64,000 nucleotides of DNA from Arthrobacter alpinus (lineage in GTDB: Bacteria; Actinomycetota; Actinomycetes; Actinomycetales; Micrococcaceae). The DNA lies in NCBI RefSeq assembly GCF_900105965.1, contig NZ_FNTV01000001.1:2046001-2110000 (forward strand). Direction: 5' to 3'. The notes under the pieces are model-generated. The model was not told where the DNA came from and made no database searches. It saw only the letters and a list, made by a program, of their open reading frames with translations. This document shows, in pieces, positions 17,746-25,286 of this stretch (the first letter of the stretch is position 1; each line of letters starts with the position of its first letter). Made by a program: the position numbers and the translations under genes.

Positions 17746-18966
17746 CTAGTGGGTGGCGGCGTAGCGGTTGGGCACGGTGCTGGGCAGGCCCAGACGAGCC
17801 CGCAGCGGGCCCCCGTCTCGTCCATCCGCGGTCAGCCCCTTGTCTCGCAGCTCAGGAACAAGCACGTCGGCAATCAGCCGAAGGTCATCCGGCACGGTTG
17901 CCGGACGTAGCCGCACTCCGTCGTATCCAAGGGCGTGCAACGCGGAGATTTCTCGGGCCAGCTGCTCCGCCGACCCGGCGACAATGCGGGCGTCCGTCAC
18001 CAGGTCAGGGCCTGCGGCATTGAGGCGCGCAAGGCGGTCTGAGGCGGCTTCATGCTCCGAGTCCAGCACCACCAACAGATCGGCGTAGACACGAAGGGGC
18101 TCACCCTGCCTGCCCACAAAGTCCTCGGCGTTGCGGATCTCGGCGAGAATCTCCTTGGCGTCTCCTGCCGAATCGTGTGGGGTGGTGAAGACCAGGTCGG
18201 CCGACGCGGCGGCAAAGCGATAGGGCACTGTGGCGTGGGCGAGCGCCGTAACGAGGGGCTGTCCTTGTGGAGGACGCGGGGTGATGGCAGGGCCACGAAC
18301 GCTGAAGTTCACGCCCTTGTAGTCGATCGCGTGCACCTTGCCGGCGTCGACAAACCGGTCCGTTGCAACGTCGCGGATCTCGGCGTCGTCTTCCCAGGAG
18401 TCCCAAAGCCGACGCACCACCTCCACAACTTCCTCGGCTTCGACAAACAGCGCCTCGGCCGCTGCGGTGAGAACAGTTCCTGTCTGTGAGCGCACCACGG
18501 AGGAAATCCCTGGCGCCTCCCGGCGACCAAAGTGGGCAGCCTCGTCGTCCCGAATCGAGACCCTGGCCTGCCAACCGGCGCGGCCGCCGCTGATGTAATC
18601 AAGAGTCGCAACTGCCTTTGATACGTGGAATGGTTCGGTGTGGGTGGTTGTCACGGTAGGAATGAGCCCAATGCTTTGCGTCAGCGGTGCAACGGTGGAG
18701 GCTATGAGGACCGCATCGAGACGCCCGCGAATCTCGTAGGGGGAGGTATCGGCGTTGAACGGGTCGCCGGACTGGAGCGCCAGGCTGTCATCGATGGTCA
18801 CAAAGTCAATCCCGGCATCTTCGGCCGTCAGGATCTGGTCCGCCCAGTACTTGGCGGTGAAGAGTTCGCCCGGACGGGCGTTTGGTTCCCGCCAGGCCGA
18901 CGGGTGCCAGCCGGCGCCCTCAAGCGCCACGGCCAGATGAAGTGGATGGTTCGGGCTCATAGTCAT
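17746..18966 (-). CDS. LLM class flavin-dependent oxidoreductase (NtaA-related)
   Basis: A 406-residue luciferase-like protein starting MTMSPNHPLHLAVALEGAGWHP. Conserved pieces are AEDAGIDFVTIDDSLALQ, LIPTVTTTHTEPFHVSKAVATLDYISGGRAGWQARVS, VRRLWDSWEDDAEI and PPQGQPLVTALAHAT (quoted in parts). The TLDYISGGRAGW and PQGQP motifs ally it to the NtaA/SnaA group, with a shorter chain than its 465-residue neighbour. It is the first gene of the leftward pair and probably uses FMNH2 from a reductase encoded elsewhere. Substrate unknown. Confidence 0.85.
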   Translation of the reverse strand: MTMSPNHPLHLAVALEGAGWHPSAWREPNARPGELFTAKYWADQILTAEDAGIDFVTIDDSLALQSGDPFNADTSPYEIRGRLDAVLIASTVAPLTQSIGLIPTVTTTHTEPFHVSKAVATLDYISGGRAGWQARVSIRDDEAAHFGRREAPGISSVVRSQTGTVLTAAAEALFVEAEEVVEVVRRLWDSWEDDAEIRDVATDRFVDAGKVHAIDYKGVNFSVRGPAITPRPPQGQPLVTALAHATVPYRFAAASADLVFTTPHDSAGDAKEILAEIRNAEDFVGRQGEPLRVYADLLVVLDSEHEAASDRLARLNAAGPDLVTDARIVAGSAEQLAREISALHALGYDGVRLRPATVPDDLRLIADVLVPELRDKGLTADGRDGGPLRARLGLPSTVPNRYAATH

Positions 18967-19135
18967 TCCCCCTGGTGGGCGTCGTGAATGCCACGGACCG
19001 GCTGCCGATCAGGGCACTGCTTGGTCCACCCAAGCTAGGACGGTCTGGGAACGAGGCCCAAACTTCGATTCATGAAGGTACTCGCTAATTCACAGACCGC
19101 CTCCGCGCGTCATGCGGGTACATACCCACGCGGGC

Positions 19136-19183
19136 AAAAAAATCCCGCCACCAGCGATCCTTGGATCAAGCGGGACGGGATTT
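19136..19183 (-). terminator. Terminator downstream of guaD
   Basis: On the minus strand AAATCCCG ... CGGGATTT forms the outer stem with an inner GATC/GATC stem, followed by a run of T (A run 19136-19142 on the plus strand). It lies about 48 bp after the guaD stop. The rest of 18967-19230 shows no gene. Confidence 0.7.
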
Positions 19184-19230
19184 ATTGTGGGGCGGGACGC
19201 AGGAAACTCTCGATTTGCGCCAGCTGCTGC

Positions 19231-19716
19231 TTAGTAAACGGTTTTATTGGCCGTGGCACGCCATTGATTGAACGGGTCAACCGCGCTGCCCGTGCCTGGC
19301 GGAAGCTGAGCCACGGGCATGAGGTTGCGATGCTCCGGCGAGTCAAAGTATTGGTAGAAGAGCGCGTCATCGAAGCCGGCGTCGGCAGCGTCCTGGCGAT
19401 CCGCGGCGAAGTAAACATGCCCCACCCGGGCCCATAGCGAGGACGCCAGGCACATGGGGCACGGCTCACAGCTGGAGTAGAGCGTGGCCCCTGACAAATC
19501 AAAGTCGCCAATCCCCTGGCAGGCGTTGCGGATGGCCGTGACCTCGGCGTGCGCCGTGGGATCAAGGTTCGCGGTCACGCGGTTCACACCAACAAACTCA
19601 CGCCCGTCTTCGGTGACGACGATGGCACCGAAGGGTCCGCCGTTGTTGCGCACGTTGTCCGTGGCCAGCTCCACTGCCTTCGCCAAGTAATGCGCTATCC
19701 GTTGTGACTCATCCAT
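19231..19716 (-). CDS. guaD: Guanine deaminase
   Basis: A 161-residue protein of the cytidine deaminase fold, from the ATG at 19716 with GGAAGGAAG upstream. It converts guanine to xanthine and ammonia. Zinc motifs are TAHAEVTAIRNAC (His, and the catalytic Glu) and SSCEPCPMCLA (two Cys). The pattern GGPFGAIVV, NLDPTAHAEVTAIR, FAADRQDAADAGFDD-like (here YFAADRQDAADAGFDD) and the C-terminal NQWRATANKTVY closely parallels Bacillus subtilis GuaD. It diverges from xdhABC, whose product oxidises xanthine, which supports the assignment over tRNA adenosine deaminase. Confidence 0.92.
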   Translation of the reverse strand: MDESQRIAHYLAKAVELATDNVRNNGGPFGAIVVTEDGREFVGVNRVTANLDPTAHAEVTAIRNACQGIGDFDLSGATLYSSCEPCPMCLASSLWARVGHVYFAADRQDAADAGFDDALFYQYFDSPEHRNLMPVAQLPPGTGSAVDPFNQWRATANKTVY

Positions 19717-19934
19717 GGGGACGCTTCCTTCCTCTCGCGTGCTGTTCACCGATGCGCTCCGGAATCCAGGACCCCGCCCCGGCTGAAAAAGTTGTAGCTC
19801 AAATGAGCCGCCGGCCGGAGAAGTGCGACAAGATGAGACTAACAAGGTATCCGCATAAAGATCAGCGGTTTCACCGCCAGAAGTATCCGTACCGCCAGAA
19901 CCACCTGCGACGACAATGAAGCCGGAGCGCAACG

Positions 19935-21410
19935 ATGAATAGTCCTGACCCCTCCCCGGGTATTGAGCCGCGGTTCACCATCAACGGTGTGGAGCGCGCA
20001 TTCGGCCCGTCGGCCGCACACACCACCGCCCTTGAATGGCTGCGTGAAAACCGCTTGACAGGGGCGAAGGAGGGCTGCGCCGAGGGTGAGTGTGGTGCCT
20101 GTGCCATTCTTGTGGCCCAAAAAGATCGCAACGGCGGAAGCAGCTGGTGCGCCGTCAATTCATGCCTGGTGCCCATGGCCGCCCTGGACGGTCAGGAGCT
20201 TGTGACAGCCGAGGGGCTGGGAAACACCACGAATATGCACCCGGTTCAGGCGGCGATGGCTTCCGCGGGTGGGTCTCAATGCGGCTATTGCACACCTGGT
20301 TTTGTCTGCAGCTTGGCCGCGGAGTTCTACCGCAAGGACCGCGTGGCGCCACATGCCGCCACCTTGGAACAGTCCCACGGCGAGCTGGGTGCCAACGGCT
20401 TCGATCTTCACGCCCTCAGTGGCAATCTCTGCCGTTGCACGGGTTACCGCCCCATCCGTGATGCCGCGTATTCCTTGGGAGAAGTCTCCAATGAGGTCTT
20501 TGCACGTCGTCGGGACACCCCAGCCCAGGAGTACAAGCCAACAGCGCTAACCCGCTCCGACGGCCGCTTTGTCCGGGCCACCACCTTGGCCCAGGCGGTA
20601 AGGCTGCTCAACGAAAACCCGGAAGCGGTTCTTGTCGCCGGGAGTACGGATTGGGGCGTTGAGGTAAATATCCGCGCCCGCCGCGCCCCGCTGGTGATCG
20701 CCGTCGAGCAAATCCCGGAGCTGGGCATCATCGAGGTCAGGGATCACGATATTGAAATCGGTGCCGCCGTACCGCTGTCGGAGCTTGAACTGGCTCTCAA
20801 CGGAAAGCTGCCGCTGCTGGCCCAACTCATTCCGCAGTTCGCATCCAGGCTCATTCGCAACCGGGCCACACTGGGCGGAAACCTAGGTACGGGCTCACCC
20901 ATTGGCGACGGCGCACCAGCACTCCTTGCCCTCGAGGCCCAGATTGTCTTGGCCTCGGCTCATGGGCAAAGGGTCGTGGCTTTGGCCGATTACTTCACCG
21001 GTTACCGGACAAACCTCAAGCAAGCCGATGAGCTGATCACCTCCCTGCGCATCCCACGACAGTTGTCGAACCTGACGGCCTTCCACAAGATCGCCAAGCG
21101 CCGCTTTGACGACATCTCCAGCGTGGCTGTGGCCTTTAGCCTGCAGATCGATGCACACCTGATTACCAAGGCCACGATTGGTCTCGGGGGTGTGGCAGCC
21201 ACGCCGCTTCGTGCAGTCGCCACGGAAGAATTCCTCACATCAAAGCCGTGGACCCACGAAACCATCACCACCGCCGCAACAATTCTTGGCAAGGAAGGCA
21301 CGCCCATGAGCGACCATCGGGCCAGCTCCGGGTACCGCTCCATGATGTTGGCCAATGCCCTGCTCAAGCTCTACGCAGAGAATCATGTGATTCAGGAGGC
21401 CCGTTCATGA
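19935..21410 (+). CDS. xdhA: Xanthine dehydrogenase small subunit (FeS and FAD domains)
   Basis: A 491-residue fusion. Residues 1-165 hold the plant-type [2Fe-2S] domain (GCAEGECGACAIL) and the second helical [2Fe-2S] domain (SQCGYCTPGFVCS, GNLCRCTGYRPI). From about 210 follows a FAD-binding domain of the molybdopterin dehydrogenase type (VLVAGSTDWGVEV, LIRNRATLGGNLGTGSPIGD). It passes electrons from the molybdenum site in XdhB to NAD. GGAG precedes the ATG. The stop overlaps the xdhB start (ATGA). The 218-bp spacer to guaD must hold both promoters. Confidence 0.95.
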   Translation: MNSPDPSPGIEPRFTINGVERAFGPSAAHTTALEWLRENRLTGAKEGCAEGECGACAILVAQKDRNGGSSWCAVNSCLVPMAALDGQELVTAEGLGNTTNMHPVQAAMASAGGSQCGYCTPGFVCSLAAEFYRKDRVAPHAATLEQSHGELGANGFDLHALSGNLCRCTGYRPIRDAAYSLGEVSNEVFARRRDTPAQEYKPTALTRSDGRFVRATTLAQAVRLLNENPEAVLVAGSTDWGVEVNIRARRAPLVIAVEQIPELGIIEVRDHDIEIGAAVPLSELELALNGKLPLLAQLIPQFASRLIRNRATLGGNLGTGSPIGDGAPALLALEAQIVLASAHGQRVVALADYFTGYRTNLKQADELITSLRIPRQLSNLTAFHKIAKRRFDDISSVAVAFSLQIDAHLITKATIGLGGVAATPLRAVATEEFLTSKPWTHETITTAATILGKEGTPMSDHRASSGYRSMMLANALLKLYAENHVIQEARS

Positions 21411-23746
21411 GCCAGCTGTCACAGCGCCCCACGGCGCCCATTGTTGGATTGCCGGTCCCCCACGAAAGTGCGCGCCTGCATGCAACCGGCCAGGCGCTCT
21501 ACACGGATGACATTGCCGCCCTCACCCCATCGGCCTTGACCGCCTGGCCCGTTCAGTGCCCGCATGCGCACGCCCTCGTTCGCTCGATTGATGCGACGGC
21601 GGCGCTGGCGATCCCCGGCGTCGTCCGTGTCCTCACGGCCGCGGATGTTCCCGGGGTCAATGACTGCGGAATCAATCATGACGAACCCCTTTTTCCCTCC
21701 GAGGCCATGTTCCACGGACACGCCGTGGCGTGGGTTCTGGGCGAGGATCAGAACGCCGCCCGGGCCGGCGCGGCCGCCGTCGTGGTTGATTACGAGGAGC
21801 TCCCCTCCCTGATCACTGTCGCCGAGGCCATCGAGGCCGGGTCATTCCAAGGCATGCACAGGACCGTTAGCCGAGGTGATGCCGACGCCGCGCTTGCCAC
21901 CGCCGAGAGGGTCTTTTCCGGCGTGACGGAGTTTTCCGGTCAGGAGCATTTCTATCTGGAGACGCAGGCAGCATTGGCCACGGTGGATGAGGCCGGCCAG
22001 GTCTTCGTCCAGAGCAGCACCCAGCACCCGTCGGAGACTCAGGCAATTCTGGCCCACGTGCTGGGCCTGGCCAGTCATGAGATCACTGTTCAGAGTTTGC
22101 GCATGGGCGGCGCGTTTGGTGGCAAGGAGATGCAATCGCATGGATTTGCCGCGATTGCCGCCATCGGCACGCTGCTGACGGGACGGCCGGTTCGGGTTCG
22201 TCTCAACCGAACTTTGGATATGACCATGACGGGCAAGCGGCACGGTTTTCACACCTCGTGGGACGTTGGATTCTCCAAGGACGGAATGTTGCAGTCTCTC
22301 AAGGCTGTATTAACCTCCGACGGCGGCTGGTGCCTGGACTTGTCGGAGGCGGTTTTGGCCCGGGCCCTGTGCCATGTCGACAACAACTATTTGATCCCGC
22401 ACGTACGCCTCGAGGGCCAGGTGGCCAAGTCCAACAAGACCTCCCAAACGGCGTTCCGCGGTTTTGGCGGACCCCAGGGAATGTTGTTGATTGAGGATAT
22501 TCTGGGCCGTTGCGCCCCGCTCCTTGGCCTGGTGCCGGAGGACTTGCGGCGGAAGAATTTCTACCGCGACGGCGACACCACCCCCTATGGGATGCCCGTT
22601 CGTCATGCCGAGCGGGTCACTACGCTGTGGGAACAGTGCCGCGCAAGCAGTAATTTTGACGAGCGGCGCATCAGCATTGACGCGTTCAACGCTTCAAATC
22701 CACACCGGAAGCGTGGCCTGGCCATCACACCGGTGAAGTTCGGCATCTCCTTCAACCTCGTGGCGCTGAATCAGGCCGGCGCACTGGTGCACGTCTACAA
22801 GGACGGCTCGGTGCTGATCAGCCACGGCGGCACCGAGATGGGCCAGGGGCTCCATACGAAAATGTTGCAGGTTGCCGCGACGGCGCTGGGTGTCCCGCTG
22901 ACGGCCGTCCGGCTGGCGCCCACGCGTACTGACAAGGTGCCCAACACCTCGGCAACCGCGGCCAGCTCAGGGTCCGATCTCAACGGAGGAGCCGTCAAGA
23001 ACGCCTGCGAACAAATCATCGGCCGGCTGGCGACCGTGGCCGGAGGAATGCTCGGAGTTTCCGGCAGCGATGTTCGTTTCTCCCATGGCGTGGTGACCGC
23101 CTTGGGCATGAAGGGCCCCAGCGTCAGCTTTGCCGACGTTGTCATGAAGGCCTATCTGCAGCGTGTTCAGTTGTGGGCAGCCGGCTACTACCGGACCGAG
23201 GGTCTCCACTGGAATCCTGACATCATGCAAGGCGAGCCCTTCAAATATTTTGCCGGCGGCGTGTCTGTCACCGAGGTTGAGGTTGACGGCTTCACCGGCG
23301 CGTACACATTCCGCCGGGTGGACATTGTGCATGACGCCGGAGACTCGCTCTCCCCCGTTGTCGACGTCGGACAGATCGAAGGCGGCTACGTTCAGGGCGT
23401 GGGCTGGCTGACGTTGGAGGATGTGCGGTGGGATGAGAGCGACGGCCCGGCGCGAGGCCGGTTGCTGACGCAATCGGCCAGCACCTACAAGATTCCCAGT
23501 TTTTCCGAGATGCCCCAGGAATTCAATGTTCGCCTGATGGATCACGCCGCCGAAGAGGGTGCCGTCTACGGCTCAAAGGCCGTGGGTGAACCACCACTCA
23601 TGCTGGCTTTCAGCGCCCGGGAGGCGCTGCGCGATGCCGTGCGGGCTTTTGGGCCTGCGGACCACAGCGTGGTTCTTGAATCCCCTGCCACACCCGAGGC
23701 CGTTTTTTGGGCCATCCATGCTGCGCAGTCGGCCGCAAAGACGTAG
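21407..23746 (+). CDS. xdhB: Xanthine dehydrogenase molybdopterin-binding subunit
   Basis: A 779-residue subunit from the ATG at 21407. It oxidises hypoxanthine/xanthine to urate at a molybdenum cofactor. Motifs: ARLHATGQALYTDDI near the N-terminus, GGAFGGKEMQSH, FRGFGGPQGMLLIED with the substrate Arg, GTEMGQGLHTK, TAASSGSDLNGGAVKNAC, and the catalytic Glu in KAVGEPPLMLA. The length fits the bacterial XdhB type rather than one-chain eukaryotic forms. Overlaps xdhA, and xdhC follows eight bases later. Confidence 0.95.
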   Translation: MSQLSQRPTAPIVGLPVPHESARLHATGQALYTDDIAALTPSALTAWPVQCPHAHALVRSIDATAALAIPGVVRVLTAADVPGVNDCGINHDEPLFPSEAMFHGHAVAWVLGEDQNAARAGAAAVVVDYEELPSLITVAEAIEAGSFQGMHRTVSRGDADAALATAERVFSGVTEFSGQEHFYLETQAALATVDEAGQVFVQSSTQHPSETQAILAHVLGLASHEITVQSLRMGGAFGGKEMQSHGFAAIAAIGTLLTGRPVRVRLNRTLDMTMTGKRHGFHTSWDVGFSKDGMLQSLKAVLTSDGGWCLDLSEAVLARALCHVDNNYLIPHVRLEGQVAKSNKTSQTAFRGFGGPQGMLLIEDILGRCAPLLGLVPEDLRRKNFYRDGDTTPYGMPVRHAERVTTLWEQCRASSNFDERRISIDAFNASNPHRKRGLAITPVKFGISFNLVALNQAGALVHVYKDGSVLISHGGTEMGQGLHTKMLQVAATALGVPLTAVRLAPTRTDKVPNTSATAASSGSDLNGGAVKNACEQIIGRLATVAGGMLGVSGSDVRFSHGVVTALGMKGPSVSFADVVMKAYLQRVQLWAAGYYRTEGLHWNPDIMQGEPFKYFAGGVSVTEVEVDGFTGAYTFRRVDIVHDAGDSLSPVVDVGQIEGGYVQGVGWLTLEDVRWDESDGPARGRLLTQSASTYKIPSFSEMPQEFNVRLMDHAAEEGAVYGSKAVGEPPLMLAFSAREALRDAVRAFGPADHSVVLESPATPEAVFWAIHAAQSAAKT

Positions 23747-23754
23747 GGGCCATC

Positions 23755-24579
23755 GTGGACTGGTTGGCAGCGCTTACGCAGTTGCGCGAGAGGAATGAGA
23801 CGGCGGTTATCGCCACCCTGGCTCACGCACGCGGCCACTCGCCCAGGGACGCCGGAGCAAAAATGGTCATCTCCGCTCATGAACTCTGGGGCTCCATTGG
23901 TGGCGGGAACTTCGAGGCCAGCATCGTCGACAGGGCCAGGAAACTCATCGCCGCTGGCGGCAGTGCCCCCGAGCTCATGACGTTTGCGCTCAACGACAAA
24001 GTTGCCGGAACCCACGGCGTCCAGTGTTGTGGCGGTGAGGTCACCGTATTCCTCGAGGTCATCAACTCCAGGCGGACGGTAGTGATCTTTGGAATGGGGC
24101 ATGTTGGCTACGAGATCTCCCATATTCTTGCCCGGCAACCGCTAAATCTGATCCTAGTAGACACCCGTCAGGAGGCCCTGACCACCGAACGCATGGAACC
24201 GCTGCGAGGCGGTCCGGCCCGTCTCTCGATCCGCCATGAAATTGCCCCCGAGGTTGTCCTTCCCACGCTTCCGGAGGGCGCCACGGTCCTTGTCCTAACG
24301 CATGACCACACCGAGGACTTCGTGCTGTGTGAGGCAGCCCTGCGGACCACACTGTTTCACATCGGCTTGATTGGATCGCGCAGCAAGTTTGCCCGCTTCC
24401 GCAAAAACCTTGCAGCCGAAGGCCATGCTGAGGCAGAAATTGACAGGATCACCTGCCCCATCGGCATCCCGACGATTGCCGGCAAGGATCCGGCCAGCAT
24501 CGCCGTCGGCGTTGTCGCGGATCTGCTGGCACGTTGGGAGAATGCCGGGGGCGAACCCCAAGGAGAGTATTTGCACTAA
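23755..24579 (+). CDS. xdhC: XdhC, molybdenum cofactor sulfuration/insertion protein
   Basis: A 274-residue protein from the GTG at 23755 with AGGGG six bases upstream. XdhC binds molybdenum cofactor, mediates its sulfuration and delivers it to XdhB. Visible motifs are GHSPRDAGAKMVIS, LWGSIGGGNFE, QCCGGEVTVFLEV, the Rossmann glycine motif FGMGHVGYE, and IGLIGSRSKFARF, characteristic of the C-terminal domain. The stop codon lies inside the operator of the next gene's regulator. Confidence 0.92.
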   Translation: MDWLAALTQLRERNETAVIATLAHARGHSPRDAGAKMVISAHELWGSIGGGNFEASIVDRARKLIAAGGSAPELMTFALNDKVAGTHGVQCCGGEVTVFLEVINSRRTVVIFGMGHVGYEISHILARQPLNLILVDTRQEALTTERMEPLRGGPARLSIRHEIAPEVVLPTLPEGATVLVLTHDHTEDFVLCEAALRTTLFHIGLIGSRSKFARFRKNLAAEGHAEAEIDRITCPIGIPTIAGKDPASIAVGVVADLLARWENAGGEPQGEYLH

Positions 24580-24599
24580 GTGCAAACTTGCACTTAGTG
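24574..24599. promoter_or_regulatory. 12-2-12 palindromic operator in front of TetR-MMPL
   Basis: CACTAAGTGCAA and its exact complement are separated by AC. The site contains the xdhC stop codon and ends seven bases before the TetR start. TTGCAC (24571) and TAGTGT (24595) fit -35 and -10 boxes, so a bound repressor would block the promoter. Confidence 0.85.
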
Positions 24600-24606
24600 T
24601 AGTCAT

Positions 24607-25236
24607 GTGAGTATTTCTGCGACAACAATCCCCTCGCCGTCTGGGCAGCCATCTCGGCGCGAGCTCAACAAGACAGCCACCCGCGAAGCCATCGCCGCGG
24701 CCGCCTTGAATTTCCTGAGAGAGAAGGACCTCAACTCCTTCACGGTCGACGACGTAGCTGCCGTCGCCGGAGTTTCCCGGCGCACCTTCTTCAACTACTT
24801 CTCCTCCGTGGAAGCGGCCGTCACCAGCTACACGCAGCGTTACCTTGACTCGGTCATCACGGCATTTGAGGCCCGTCCTACCTCCGAATCCATTCTGGAA
24901 TCTGCTCAGGCAGCGCTTTCCACCGTGGGCAATACCAACGATCTGGCCATTCTGGCTGAAACTTTTTCGCTGACCCAGGACCCGCAGCTTGATCGCCTCC
25001 AGCTGCAGGCGTGGGACGAATGCACCATAAAAATCGTGGATGTGGCCCGCCGCCGCCTGCCGGCCGAAACTCCCGAACTCTACACCTTGTCCCTGGTGGG
25101 TGCCATTGTTGGCAGCTGTCGGGCAGCTTTCCAGGTTTGGTGCCAAGAATGTGGCGCCGATACCTCTGAGCCCTCCCTGGCGCAGCTGCGCCAAAACCTT
25201 GACACCACCATTTCGCTTCTTCGCAACGGCTTCTAA
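24607..25236 (+). CDS. TetR family transcriptional regulator
   Basis: A 209-residue protein from a GTG at 24607. The N-terminal helix-turn-helix is typical: AIAAAALNFLREKDLNSFTVDDVAAVAGVSRRTFFNYFSS. The segment is quoted in parts: FTVDDVAAVAGVSRRTFFNYF covers the recognition region, residues about 43-63. The C-terminal domain is helical and should bind a ligand. Its start lies almost on top of the palindromic operator, implying autorepression, and the MMPL exporter gene 50 bp downstream is the likely co-regulated target. The ligand is unknown, probably an exported hydrophobic compound. Confidence 0.92.
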   Translation: MSISATTIPSPSGQPSRRELNKTATREAIAAAALNFLREKDLNSFTVDDVAAVAGVSRRTFFNYFSSVEAAVTSYTQRYLDSVITAFEARPTSESILESAQAALSTVGNTNDLAILAETFSLTQDPQLDRLQLQAWDECTIKIVDVARRRLPAETPELYTLSLVGAIVGSCRAAFQVWCQECGADTSEPSLAQLRQNLDTTISLLRNGF

Positions 25237-25286
25237 CGTCTTTCACCCGGCTTCGCCCGCATTGTTATTTACAGAATGGATTCACC

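Noticed and set aside
19717..19932. N-terminal extension of guaD
   Set aside because: The extension is not deaminase-like; GGAAGGAAG marks the ATG at 19716 and the length then matches GuaD.
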